Shown: positions 23,503-31,517, counted from the stretch's first letter. The stretch: DNA of 42,475 bases from Ilumatobacteraceae bacterium (GCA_025463305.1 JAOBWK010000094.1:1-42475); one strand, 5' to 3'. Made by a program: numbers and translations. The notes: generated from the letters alone by a model not told the origin.

Positions 23503-25053
23503 ATGCGTCGTCCTGGTTATCGCTGTGCAGCCGTCTCGGTTGCACTCGCTCTGCTCGCCGCCTCGTGCGGCAAAGATCGTCAGGAGTCGTCCTCGACGAC
23601 GGCTCCACCGACCACGGTCGCGGCCGCCACCACCACGGCGGCACCGACCACCGTGGCGCCGGCCGGGTCGACACCGGCTGCCGGCTCGACGGCTTCGTCG
23701 GACGGGTCGAGCGGCTCGGCGGCCACCGTCGCCACCGATGCGCCCACCACCACGGCGGCCGAGACCACCACGACGGTGCCGGCGGCCGACATGTTCGGCG
23801 ATGCGCCGTGGCCGTGCGGCAAGGGCGACGGCAACAACACCGATGACGGCACCGAGGTCGGTGTCACCAAGGACTCGATCCAGATCGCCACCGGTGACGA
23901 CGCCGGTTACTCCGGCTCGCCCGGACTGAACAGCGAGATGACCGACGCGATGAAGGCCTCGGTCGCCAAGTGCAACGAGCTCGGCGGGATCAACGGTCGC
24001 CAGATCGTGCTCAAGTACTACGACGCCGCGTTGTTCAACGTCGGCCCCGCCATCCAGAGCGCCTGCGACGACAAGAACTTCTTCCTCGTCGGTGAGGGCT
24101 GGGCGTTCGACTCCAACCAGGAGGAGATCCGCCTCGGTTGCGGCCTGCCGGCCGTGCCGACCTACGCCACGAGCGCGGCGTTCGCCCACGGCAAGGACGT
24201 CTACACCGCGCTGCCGACGCCGTCGGACGAGACACCGGCCGGGCTCTACGTGCAGTTCGCCAAGCTGTTCCCGGACGGGGTCAAGAAGGCGGCCGCACTC
24301 GTCGGCGCGTTCGCGGCGACGCAGGAGTCGCGCGACCGGGCCATCGCCGCTTCGGAGCAGTACGGCTGGACGTGGGCGTCGAAGACCATCGAGTACAACC
24401 CGGTGGGCGAGGCCGACTGGACGCCGTTCGTCAAGCAGATCCAGGACGCCGGCGCCGGGGTCGTCTACTGGTCGGGCACCTGCCTGCCCAACCTGCAGTT
24501 GTTCATGCAGGCGGCCAAGGCCAACGGCCTGGACATCCCGGTGCTCACCGAGGCGAACCACTACGCGTCGATCTGCGCGGCGGCGAACACCGACGGGGCG
24601 ATGGACAACGTGTACGTCCGCGTCGCGACGATCCCGTTCGAGGAGGCCAACGTGAACAAGGCCACCCAGGACTACCTCGATCTGATCAAGCAGTACGGCG
24701 GTCAGACCTCGCTGCTGGCCACCACCACCGTCTCATCGTTCCTGCTGTGGGCCCAGGCTGCGTCGGCCTGCGGCGACACGCTGACCAGGGCGTGCACGTT
24801 GACGAACCTGTCGAACATCCACAGCTGGACCGGTCACGGCCTGCACGCCGAGTCGGATCCGGGCGGCAACCATCCCGCGTCGTGCAGCGCGTTGTTGAAG
24901 CTCGACGGCACCAAGTACGTGCGGGTCGTGCCCACCCAGCCGGGCACGTTCGAGTGCGAGGACGGTTGGATCGCGAAGATCGACACGCCGGCGCTCGACG
25001 CCGCGAAGCTCGACGCCAACCGCATCTCCCAGCAGTTCGCCACGGGGGGCTGA
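23503..25053 (+). CDS. ABC importer substrate-binding lipoprotein (HAAT/LivK type), copy 1
   Basis: This 516-residue lipoprotein has a basic start, hydrophobic core and lipobox LLAASC (Cys near residue 22). A Thr/Ala/Ser-rich linker of about 80 residues then reaches into the wall before MFGDAPWPCGKGDGNNTDDG. The rest is a type I periplasmic-binding fold of the branched-chain-amino-acid family (ELGGINGRQIVLKYYDAALF, NPVGEADWTPFVKQIQDAGA). Ten Cys outside the lipobox, such as WPCGK, SACDDK, LGCGLP and ACGDTLTRAC, suggest disulfides. The start is fixed by GGGGGGA. It shares long near-identical stretches with copy 2. Ligand unknown: such proteins bind amino acids, amides, urea or aromatic acids. 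Confidence 0.9.
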   Translation: MRRPGYRCAAVSVALALLAASCGKDRQESSSTTAPPTTVAAATTTAAPTTVAPAGSTPAAGSTASSDGSSGSAATVATDAPTTTAAETTTTVPAADMFGDAPWPCGKGDGNNTDDGTEVGVTKDSIQIATGDDAGYSGSPGLNSEMTDAMKASVAKCNELGGINGRQIVLKYYDAALFNVGPAIQSACDDKNFFLVGEGWAFDSNQEEIRLGCGLPAVPTYATSAAFAHGKDVYTALPTPSDETPAGLYVQFAKLFPDGVKKAAALVGAFAATQESRDRAIAASEQYGWTWASKTIEYNPVGEADWTPFVKQIQDAGAGVVYWSGTCLPNLQLFMQAAKANGLDIPVLTEANHYASICAAANTDGAMDNVYVRVATIPFEEANVNKATQDYLDLIKQYGGQTSLLATTTVSSFLLWAQAASACGDTLTRACTLTNLSNIHSWTGHGLHAESDPGGNHPASCSALLKLDGTKYVRVVPTQPGTFECEDGWIAKIDTPALDAAKLDANRISQQFATGG

Positions 25054-25100
25054 GTCACCCGCGATCGAGACCAGAGGTCGCTCAACCCTTGTGAAACAAG

Positions 25101-25150
25101 GTTTCTGATGCTCCGTCAGTTTCTGACGGAGCATCAGAAACTGTTACCGT
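25101..25150 (+). promoter_or_regulatory. 19-3-19 inverted repeat and extended -10 before the second binding-protein gene
   Basis: GTTTCTGATGCTCCGTCAG (25101-25119) and CTGACGGAGCATCAGAAAC (25123-25141) are perfect arms with a TTT loop. Directly after it is TGTTACCGT (25142-25150), an extended -10. The inner 17-mer TCTGACGGAGCATCAGA ends three bases before TG, as in the third promoter. It could be a double operator or a terminator for copy 1. Confidence 0.65.
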
Positions 25151-25184
25151 CGCCCGACCAATCACAATGTTCGGGAGATTCTGG

Positions 25185-26711
25185 ATGCGAAAGACAAAGG
25201 TTCGATTCCTTGCTGCCTTCACGGCGCTGGCCCTCGTGGCGAGCGCGTGTGGCAAGGACCGTGACGCCGCGAGCAGCACCACTGCAGCGACCACCACCAC
25301 CGCTGCAGCGACGACGACGGCCCCCGCCACGGCATCGTCGACCAGCGACACGACGGCCGGCAGCACGGCGGGCACCACCGCCGGCTCGACGGCCGGCACG
25401 ACTGCAGGCACCACCGGCGAGACCACCACCACCGTGCCGGCCGGGCCGATGTTCGGCGATGCCCCGTGGCCGTGCGGCAAGCGCGACGGCAACAACACCG
25501 ACGACGGCACCGAGGTCGGTGTCACCAAGGACACCATCCAGATCGCCACCGGTGACGACGCCGGCTACTCGGGTTCGCCCGGCCTCAGCCACCAGGTCAC
25601 CGATGCGATGAACGCGCTCGTCAAGAAGTGCAACGAGCTCGGTGGCATCAACGGTCGCCAGATCGTGCTCAAGTACTACGACGCCGCGTTGTTCAACGTC
25701 GGTCCCGCCATCCAGAGCGCCTGCGACGACAAGAACTTCTTCCTCGTCGGCGAGGCGTGGGCGTTCGACTCCAACCAGGAGGAGATCCGCCTCGGTTGCG
25801 GCCTGCCCGCCGTGCCGACCTACAGCGTGAGCGCCGCGTTCGCGATGGGCAAGGACGTCTACCAGGGCACGCCGAACCCGGCCGACCAGACGCCGGCCGG
25901 TGTGTTCGCGATGACCGCTGCGGCGCTCCCCGACGCGGTCAAGAAGGTCGGCACGCTCGCCGCCGGCTTCTCCGCCACGCAGGAGACCCGCGACAAGGTC
26001 GTCGAGGCCGCGCCGGGCTTCGGTTGGGGCTTCTCGGAGACCACGCTCGAGTACAACCCGGTCGGTGAGTCCGACTGGACGCCGTTCGTCAAGCAGCTCC
26101 AGGACGCCGGCTCCACCGCCGTGTCGTTCTCGGGCACCTGCCTGCCGAACCTCCAACTGTTCGCGCAGACGGCGAAGGCCAACGGGCTGAACGTGCCGAT
26201 CTTCGGTGACAGCAACTTCTACGAGGCGTCGTGCGCCGCGGCCAACACCGACGGTGCGCTCGACAACCTGTACGTCCGCATGGCGTTCATCCCCTTCGAG
26301 GAGGCGAGCATCAACAAGGCCACCCAGGACTACCTCGACCTCGTCACCGCCAACGGTGGCGACGTGTCGCTGCTCGGCGCCCAGACGACGTCGTCGTTCC
26401 TGCTGTGGGCCACCGCTGCCTCGGCGTGCGGTGACACGTTGACCCGTGCCTGCGCGCTGACCAACCTGTCGAACATCCACAGCTGGACGGGTCACGGTCT
26501 GCACGCTGAGTCGGACCCGGGCGGCAACCACCCGCCGATGTGCAACATCTTGATGCGCATGCAGGGCACCACCTACGTCCGCGTCGCCCCGACCAAGCCG
26601 GGCACGTTCCAGTGCGATCCCTCGTGGATCGCGCCCATCACCAAGACCGCCGGTCTGATCGCTGCGAAGGTCGATGCCAACCGCATCTCCCAGCAGTTCA
26701 CCGGCGGCTGA
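25185..26711 (+). CDS. ABC importer substrate-binding lipoprotein (HAAT/LivK type), copy 2
   Basis: This 508-residue lipoprotein is a clear paralogue of the preceding gene. The signal MRKTKVRFLAAFTALALVAS is followed by the lipobox Cys, a Thr/Ala/Gly linker with repeated TTAGSTAGTTAGS, then MFGDAPWPCGKRDGNNTDDG and the type I binding fold. Nucleotide stretches around 25660-25760 are almost identical to copy 1 around 24000-24100, which suggests recent duplication or gene conversion. The middle of the protein, which lines the ligand cleft, differs more (SETTLEYNPVGESDWTPF, FGDSNFYEASCAAAN), so the ligands may differ. The ATG at 25185 has GGGAGA upstream; 25167 is a possible alternative. It has its own promoter. 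Confidence 0.9.
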   Translation: MRKTKVRFLAAFTALALVASACGKDRDAASSTTAATTTTAAATTTAPATASSTSDTTAGSTAGTTAGSTAGTTAGTTGETTTTVPAGPMFGDAPWPCGKRDGNNTDDGTEVGVTKDTIQIATGDDAGYSGSPGLSHQVTDAMNALVKKCNELGGINGRQIVLKYYDAALFNVGPAIQSACDDKNFFLVGEAWAFDSNQEEIRLGCGLPAVPTYSVSAAFAMGKDVYQGTPNPADQTPAGVFAMTAAALPDAVKKVGTLAAGFSATQETRDKVVEAAPGFGWGFSETTLEYNPVGESDWTPFVKQLQDAGSTAVSFSGTCLPNLQLFAQTAKANGLNVPIFGDSNFYEASCAAANTDGALDNLYVRMAFIPFEEASINKATQDYLDLVTANGGDVSLLGAQTTSSFLLWATAASACGDTLTRACALTNLSNIHSWTGHGLHAESDPGGNHPPMCNILMRMQGTTYVRVAPTKPGTFQCDPSWIAPITKTAGLIAAKVDANRISQQFTGG

Positions 26712-26779
26712 GCAACCGCAACACACACAGCAACACATCCGTCGGATCGGCGGGTCGTCGGCAATCAGGCATTCTGATT

Positions 26780-26808
26780 TCTGACGGCCCGTCAGATCCT
26801 GTTATGGT
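26780..26808 (+). promoter_or_regulatory. Perfect palindrome and extended -10 before the permease operon
   Basis: TCTGACGGCCCGTCAGA (26780-26796) is a perfect 17-base palindrome. Three bases later comes TGTTATGGT (26800-26808), an extended -10. The layout is the same as in the promoter of copy 2, so a TetR-like repressor probably controls both. Confidence 0.65.
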
Positions 26809-26844
26809 GAATCGACCAGTTCGGTTGTCCGGGGGGACTTTTTG

Positions 26845-26943
26845 ATGCGTGAGACATCTGTGCGATTCGTCGCCGCCGCTGTTGCGTTCGCGCTCCCTTC
26901 GAGCGTGCACTTGCGGAACCATTCGGGCCACTCGGGCATCTAG
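26845..26943 (+). pseudogene. Remnant of a third substrate-binding lipoprotein gene
   Basis: After GGGGGGA (26831-26837) an ATG opens 32 codons starting MRETSVRFVAAAVAFALPSS, which closely resembles the signal MRKTKVRFLAAFTALALVAS of copy 2. The frame then runs to a TAG at 26941. Adding two bases (or removing one) near 26903 would give SSACTCGT, restoring a lipobox cysteine, so a frameshift is likely. Nothing of the linker or binding domain remains; the permease gene starts 12 bases later. It may survive as the leader of the permease mRNA, or its short translation could help couple the permease. Confidence 0.6.
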
Positions 26944-26955
26944 GCCCACACCGTC

Positions 26956-29241
26956 ATGCAGGATTTTCTCGCTTACACAGTGCTCGGTCTGTGCCTCGGA
27001 TCGGTCTACGCGATCGCCGCCACCGGGCTCGTCGTCACCTACTCCACGTCGGGAGTTTTCAACTTCGCCCACGGCGCGGTCGCCACCTTCAGCGCACTCA
27101 TCTTCTGGCAGCTGCGCTTCGACTGGGGCGTGCCGGCGCCGATCGCGATCTTCCTCACCATCTTCGTGTTCGCACCGTTGATCGGCGTGATCCTCGAGAC
27201 GGTCGTCATCCGTGGGCTCCGAGGAACGAGCGAGGTCACGCGCCTCGTGACGCCCATCGCCGTGCTCCTCGGCGTCAACGGCGCAGCCACGTGGATCTGG
27301 TTCCGCAAGGGCAGCCGCAACATCGTGCCGAAGAAGTTCTTCGGCGGCAGCAAGATCGACATCCTCGGCCAGGCCGTCTTCTACCACCAGCTGATCGGTG
27401 TCGGCCTCGCCGTCGTCATCGCCCTCGCGCTGTACGTGCTGCTCTACCGCACCCGCACCGGCGTCACGATGCGGGCCACGGTCGACGATCGCACGCTGCT
27501 GATGCTCAACGGCGGCCGCCCCGACCGGATGAGCCTCACCAGCTGGGCCATCGGCGCCTCGCTGGCTGGCCTCGCCGGCGTGCTGCTCTCGCCGCAGCAG
27601 GGCGCACTGCAGATCTTCGCCCTCACCCTGTTGATCTTCGACGCCTACCCGGCCGCTATCGCCGGTCGCCTGCGCAGCGTGCCGCTCACGTACCTCGGTG
27701 CGATGGTGCTCGGCCTCTCCAAGCTCTACTTCGACTGGATCTCCGACGCCGGCCAGCGCTGGCTTGCCCTGCGCAACATGCGCAACGCCATTCCGGCGCT
27801 GCTGCTGTTCGGCGCACTGCTGCTGCTCCCGCAGGACCGCCTGCGCGGCACCATCGTCGCGAGGACTCGAGAACGTTTCCACGTACCCACCATGCGACAA
27901 GCGTTCGCGTGGGGCGGGGTGCTCGTGGCCGTCGTCTTCATGCTCCAGAAGCTGATGTCGGGATCGGCGGTGATCAGCCTCGCCAACGGCATGGCGCTGT
28001 CGCTGCTCGCGATCTCGCTCGTGCTCCTCACCGGTTACGCCGGCGAGATCAACCTGGCCATCTTCACCTTCGCCGGCATCGCGCTCATCGCTGCCTGGCA
28101 GTTCGACGTCGGCCCCAAGGGCCTGGCCACCAAGACCTCGCTCTCGGTGCCGGCGATCCTGCTCGCGATCTGCGTCTGCGCGATCGTCGGCGGCCTCATC
28201 GCCCTCCCGGCGCTGCGATTGCGCGGCCTCTACCTCGGCCTCGCCACCTTCGCGTTCGGCATCGTCGTCTACCAGTTGGTGTTCCTGCAGACCGAGCCAC
28301 TGAAGGGCAACCTCTTCGGCTGGCACTTCACGATCAACCTGTACTCGACGGGTTCGCTGACGATGCCGAGACCACACTGGTTCGGCATCAACTTCAACGA
28401 TCAACGCAACTTCTTGATGTTGATGACCGTCGTGTTCGCGCTCATCGGCGTCGGCTTGATCGCCCTGCGCCGCAGTGCCTACGGGCGCATGGTCGTGGCG
28501 ATGAAGGACAGCCCTGCGGCGTGCGCCACGCTCGGCCTCAACGTCACCCGCCTCAAGCTCGGCGTGTTCATGCTGTCGTCGGGCATCGCCGGCCTCGGTG
28601 GTCTGCTCTGGGCCTGCCAGCAACGGACCCTGCCGAACAACAACGGCTTCGACGGCTTCCAGAGCCTGACGCTGTTCATGATCGCGGTCGTCGGCGGCAT
28701 CGGGTACGTCAGCGGCGCACTGCTCGCCGGCATCTTCCTCGCCGTGCTCAGCGTCGTCGGACCGAACGTGCTCAACAAGCTCGGCGCCGACTACCCGGGC
28801 CTGCACTGGCTGTTCGTGTCGGTGTTCGGCAACTTCACCAAGTTCGTCGGACCAGCCCTGGTCGGCATCGGCCTCGGCAAGAACCCGAGCGGCATCGCCC
28901 AGCAGGTGATGGACGGCTTCCGGCCGTTCAAGCGCACGCCGGCCGCCGCCGCGGTCTGGGCCGTTGGTCTGATCGGCGCCTGGTTCCTGGCCTGGCGCGA
29001 CGTCATCGGCAACTGGACCTTCGCGATGGTGGTGCTCGTCTCGGCCATCGTCGTGCCGTACCTCATCAAGGCGATCTTCGCCGACCGGTTCGCCGACGAG
29101 GAGCTCGCGATCTACGGCGAGGACCTCGACATGATCGGGATCACCCGTCCGTTCCGTGCGTCGGACCGGGCGATGTTGGACAACGAACTGGCCATCGTGC
29201 CGCCGAACGCACTCGTGGAGGTGGACCGTGTCTCTTCTTGA
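26956..29241 (+). CDS. livHM: Fused LivH-LivM branched-chain-type permease
   Basis: This 761-residue protein joins both inner-membrane subunits of a HAAT importer. The LivH-like half (1 to about 300) has LGLCLGSVYAIAATGLVVTY, STSGVFNFAHGAVATFSALI and the coupling region RATVDDRTLLMLNGGRPDRM. The LivM-like half (about 310-660) has LLTGYAGEINLAIFTFAGIA, LRLRGLYLGLATFAFGI, SAYGRMVVAMKDSPAACATL and GGIGYVSGALLAGIFLAVLS. Two further TM segments and a charged tail end the protein. In most bacteria these are separate genes; fusion is known in some actinobacteria. The ATG at 26956 has no clear ribosome site and may depend on the short upstream frame. It overlaps livG by 14 bases. Confidence 0.9.
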   Translation: MQDFLAYTVLGLCLGSVYAIAATGLVVTYSTSGVFNFAHGAVATFSALIFWQLRFDWGVPAPIAIFLTIFVFAPLIGVILETVVIRGLRGTSEVTRLVTPIAVLLGVNGAATWIWFRKGSRNIVPKKFFGGSKIDILGQAVFYHQLIGVGLAVVIALALYVLLYRTRTGVTMRATVDDRTLLMLNGGRPDRMSLTSWAIGASLAGLAGVLLSPQQGALQIFALTLLIFDAYPAAIAGRLRSVPLTYLGAMVLGLSKLYFDWISDAGQRWLALRNMRNAIPALLLFGALLLLPQDRLRGTIVARTRERFHVPTMRQAFAWGGVLVAVVFMLQKLMSGSAVISLANGMALSLLAISLVLLTGYAGEINLAIFTFAGIALIAAWQFDVGPKGLATKTSLSVPAILLAICVCAIVGGLIALPALRLRGLYLGLATFAFGIVVYQLVFLQTEPLKGNLFGWHFTINLYSTGSLTMPRPHWFGINFNDQRNFLMLMTVVFALIGVGLIALRRSAYGRMVVAMKDSPAACATLGLNVTRLKLGVFMLSSGIAGLGGLLWACQQRTLPNNNGFDGFQSLTLFMIAVVGGIGYVSGALLAGIFLAVLSVVGPNVLNKLGADYPGLHWLFVSVFGNFTKFVGPALVGIGLGKNPSGIAQQVMDGFRPFKRTPAAAAVWAVGLIGAWFLAWRDVIGNWTFAMVVLVSAIVVPYLIKAIFADRFADEELAIYGEDLDMIGITRPFRASDRAMLDNELAIVPPNALVEVDRVSS

Positions 29242-29965
29242 ATGTCGTGGCGTCGGCATGAAGTTCGGTGGTGCCGCCGCGCTCACCGGCGTCGATGTCG
29301 TCGCCGAGGCCGGTGCCATCACCGGACTGATCGGGCCCAACGGCGCCGGCAAGACCACGCTCTTCAACTGCATCACCGGGCTGCTCGAGCCGACATCCGG
29401 TGTCGTGCTGCTCGACGGCAAGGACATCACCGCGCTCCCGCCGTTCAAGCGCGCTCGCGGTGGCGTGGCCCGCACGTTCCAGCGCCTCGAGCTGTTCACC
29501 TCGCTGACCGTGCGCGAGAACATCCAGGTGGCCGGCGAGATCCGCAACCGCTGGAGCCGCAAGGACCGCCACGACGCGAAGGCCGAGTGCGATCGCGTGC
29601 TCGAGCAGCTCGGCATCCCACACCTCGCCGAGCGAGAGGTCGGCGAGATCCCGACGGGCATGGCCCGCCGCGTCGAGATGGGTCGGGCGCTGATGACTCG
29701 GCCGCGCATCCTGCTCCTCGACGAGCCGGCGTCCGGCCAGGACGAGCAGGAGACCGAGGAGTTCGGCGAGCTGCTCCTGCACCTCTGCGAGGAAGGCACC
29801 GCGATCCTCCTCGTCGAGCACGATGTCCCGCTCGTGATGCGAGTGTGCTCGTACATCCAGGTGCTCGACTTCGGCCGGATCATCGCCGCCGGCACGCCGG
29901 AGCAGATCCAGACCAACCAGGCCGTCCTCGACGCCTACCTCGGTGAGGACACGTCAGCCACATGA
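29228..29965 (+). CDS. livG: LivG-type ABC ATPase
   Basis: This 245-residue ATPase has Walker A GPNGAGKT at 36-43, Q-loop ARTFQRLELF, Walker B ILLLDEPASG and the switch His in LLVEHDV. The signature reads PTGMARRVEMGRAL where LivG proteins usually have SYGQQRRLEIARAL, so the first residues are altered although the helix is kept. It would energise uptake together with LivF on the cytoplasmic side of the fused permease. The GTG at 29228 lies inside the permease end and has GGAG at 29217-29220 with seven bases of spacing. The stop overlaps livF (ATGA). Confidence 0.92.
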   Translation: MSLLECRGVGMKFGGAAALTGVDVVAEAGAITGLIGPNGAGKTTLFNCITGLLEPTSGVVLLDGKDITALPPFKRARGGVARTFQRLELFTSLTVRENIQVAGEIRNRWSRKDRHDAKAECDRVLEQLGIPHLAEREVGEIPTGMARRVEMGRALMTRPRILLLDEPASGQDEQETEEFGELLLHLCEEGTAILLVEHDVPLVMRVCSYIQVLDFGRIIAAGTPEQIQTNQAVLDAYLGEDTSAT

Positions 29966-30705
29966 GCACGTTCGTCGAGACATCCACCCCGGGCGCGGAG
30001 CCGATCCTCGAGCTCGTCGACGTGCGCGCCGGCTACGGCTCGATCGAGGTGCTCCACGGCGTCACGCTCACCGTCAACCGTGGCGAGGTGCTCGCCCTGC
30101 TCGGGCCGAACGGTGGCGGCAAGTCCACCAGCCTCAAGGTCTGCGCAGGCCTGCTCGAGGTCACCACCGGCGACGTCCGCCTCGCCGGCCGCTCCGTGGC
30201 CGGTGTCAGCGCCGACAAGCTCGCTCGCCTCGGCCTGTGCACCATCCCCGAAGGTCGCGGCGTGTTCCCGAACCTGACGGTGCGCGAGAACCTGATGATG
30301 TGCACCCACACCGGTGCCAAGCTCGACAAGATCGAGACCATCGCGTACGAGCGCTTCCCGCGCCTCGGCGAGCGCCGCAGCCAGTTGGCCGGCACGATGT
30401 CGGGCGGCGAGCAGCAGATGCTCGCGATGGCCCGCGCGCTCTCCACCGATCCTGCCGTGCTGTTGCTCGACGAGCTGTCGATGGGCCTCGCGCCACTCAT
30501 CGTCGGTCGTCTCTACGAGATCGTCGCCCAGGTCGCCCAGTCGGGCGTCTCGGTGCTGGTCGTCGAGCAGTTCGCCAGGACCGTGCTCGGCATCGCCGAT
30601 CGAGCGGCCATCATGCTCCACGGACGAATCACCCGCGTCGGCTCACCTGCCGAGCTTGCCGAAGAACTTTCATCTGCCTACCTCGGCGGAAAGGGACAGT
30701 CATGA
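29962..30705 (+). CDS. livF: LivF-type ABC ATPase
   Basis: This is a 247-residue ATPase. Walker A reads GPNGGGKS, the LivF-type segment LCTIPEGRGVFPNLTVRENL precedes the signature MSGGEQQMLAMARAL, and Walker B VLLLDELSMGLAPLIV and VVEQFARTVL complete the set. It is the second nucleotide-binding subunit of the importer. An extra N-terminal stretch of about 15 residues (STFVETSTPGAEPI) precedes the usual LELVDVRAGYG start. The ATG overlaps the livG stop, and its own stop overlaps the next gene. Confidence 0.92.
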   Translation: MSTFVETSTPGAEPILELVDVRAGYGSIEVLHGVTLTVNRGEVLALLGPNGGGKSTSLKVCAGLLEVTTGDVRLAGRSVAGVSADKLARLGLCTIPEGRGVFPNLTVRENLMMCTHTGAKLDKIETIAYERFPRLGERRSQLAGTMSGGEQQMLAMARALSTDPAVLLLDELSMGLAPLIVGRLYEIVAQVAQSGVSVLVVEQFARTVLGIADRAAIMLHGRITRVGSPAELAEELSSAYLGGKGQS

Positions 30706-31061
30706 CCAACAGCGACGACCGCATCACGCAGTTCAAGAGCGAGATCGCCGACCTCCAGGTGAAAACCTCGGGCAAGGCGAGCGCGGAGAAGGTGACGAGC
30801 ACGATCGGGATCGTGCTCATGGTGGCCGCCATCCTGATCGGCATCGGGTCGTACGTGCAGGCCGGCCAGGAGGACAACGCGCTCGATCAGAACGAGCTCA
30901 TCATCCTCGGGCTCGCGTGCATCGCGATGGCCGTCGTCGGCGCCGCGCTCTGGATCCGCACCGCGCTGGTGAAGTTCTGGCGGTTCTGGATGCTGCGTCA
31001 GCTGTACGAGGGCCAGGCCCACCTCGACGAGATCGTCAAGGCGATCACCGACGCGAAGTGA
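30702..31061 (+). CDS. Small two-TM protein, last gene of the importer operon
   Basis: This 119-residue protein overlaps the livF stop by ATGA and has AAAGGGA upstream. The N-terminal 28 residues are polar and helical (DDRITQFKSEIADLQVKTSG), possibly a short coiled coil. TM1 spans about 30-50 (TIGIVLMVAAILIGIGSYVQ) and TM2 about 68-90 (IILGLACIAMAVVGAALWIR), then an amphipathic C-terminus (WMLRQLYEGQAHLDEIVKAI). No family is recognised. Its tight coupling to livF suggests an accessory or scaffold protein of the importer. It is not a standard component of LivFGHMK systems. Confidence 0.78.
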   Translation: MTNSDDRITQFKSEIADLQVKTSGKASAEKVTSTIGIVLMVAAILIGIGSYVQAGQEDNALDQNELIILGLACIAMAVVGAALWIRTALVKFWRFWMLRQLYEGQAHLDEIVKAITDAK

Positions 31062-31070
31062 CGTGACCGT

Positions 31071-31101
31071 TCGACGTCACGGGAGCAGCCCGTGACGTCG
31101 A
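31071..31101. terminator. Hairpin terminator between importer operon and ferredoxin gene
   Basis: TCGACGTCACGGG and CCCGTGACGTCGA are perfect 13-base arms with an AGCAG loop, lying between convergent genes ten bases after the 119-residue gene and three before the other stop. Confidence 0.8.
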
Positions 31102-31104
31102 CGA

Positions 31105-31464
31105 TCAGCGCAGGATCTCGCCCGCCCGCCGCGCGTCGAGCGGATGCGTCCGGCCCGCGCCACGCACGTTGCCGCGCCGCTTGCGGTCCTCTCGCTTGGC
31201 GAGCTTCCTCGGGACGTGGTCGCGATCGACCATCTTCTGGACGAGCGCGCGCATCGTGGGCTTGCCGGTCTTGGCGAACCAGCGCACGTCGCCGTCGACG
31301 TGCATGCCGACCACCGGTCCCTTGCAGAGCCCTTGGCACGGCACCTCGTGCGCGCGCGGCGTGTCGGCGGCGAGCTCGATGATTTCGGCGAAGCCTGCGC
31401 TGGCGCGGCACTTCTTGCCCGTGCAGACGAGCAGACCGGACGTGATGCAGGTGGGGCGGGCCAT
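31105..31464 (-). CDS. Thioredoxin-like [2Fe-2S] ferredoxin domain protein
   Basis: This 119-residue protein has four cysteines in the pattern of thioredoxin-like 2Fe-2S ferredoxins: Cys14 and Cys19 (VCTGKKCRASAG), Cys43 and Cys47 (VPCQGLCKGPVVGMHVDGDV). The domain ends near residue 75; the basic tail (RKLAKREDRKRRGNVRG) may bind nucleic acid or a partner. Such proteins shuttle electrons or serve in cobalamin or Fe-S related pathways, and the exact partner is not visible. The ATG is preceded by TATGGAGG, which reads either as a ribosome site GGAGG or as a -10 box six bases from the start. Confidence 0.82.
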   Translation of the reverse strand: MARPTCITSGLLVCTGKKCRASAGFAEIIELAADTPRAHEVPCQGLCKGPVVGMHVDGDVRWFAKTGKPTMRALVQKMVDRDHVPRKLAKREDRKRRGNVRGAGRTHPLDARRAGEILR

Positions 31465-31517
31465 GGGGCCTCCATACCCGAAGTGGGCGGCGCGGAGCCG
31501 CGCGATCGGTGCCGGGA

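Noticed and set aside
26849..27181. A 110-codon plus-strand frame overlapping the third binding-protein remnant and the permease start
   Set aside because: It runs out of frame through the permease start. Its only interest is that it contains the shifted lipobox cysteine, which is used as evidence for the frameshift in the remnant.
26698..29916. A 1072-codon minus-strand frame antisense to the permease and livG
   Set aside because: Low-complexity Asp/Glu/Arg/His composition with no fold signature; the plus strand carries a clear permease and ATPase with ribosome sites and overlaps.
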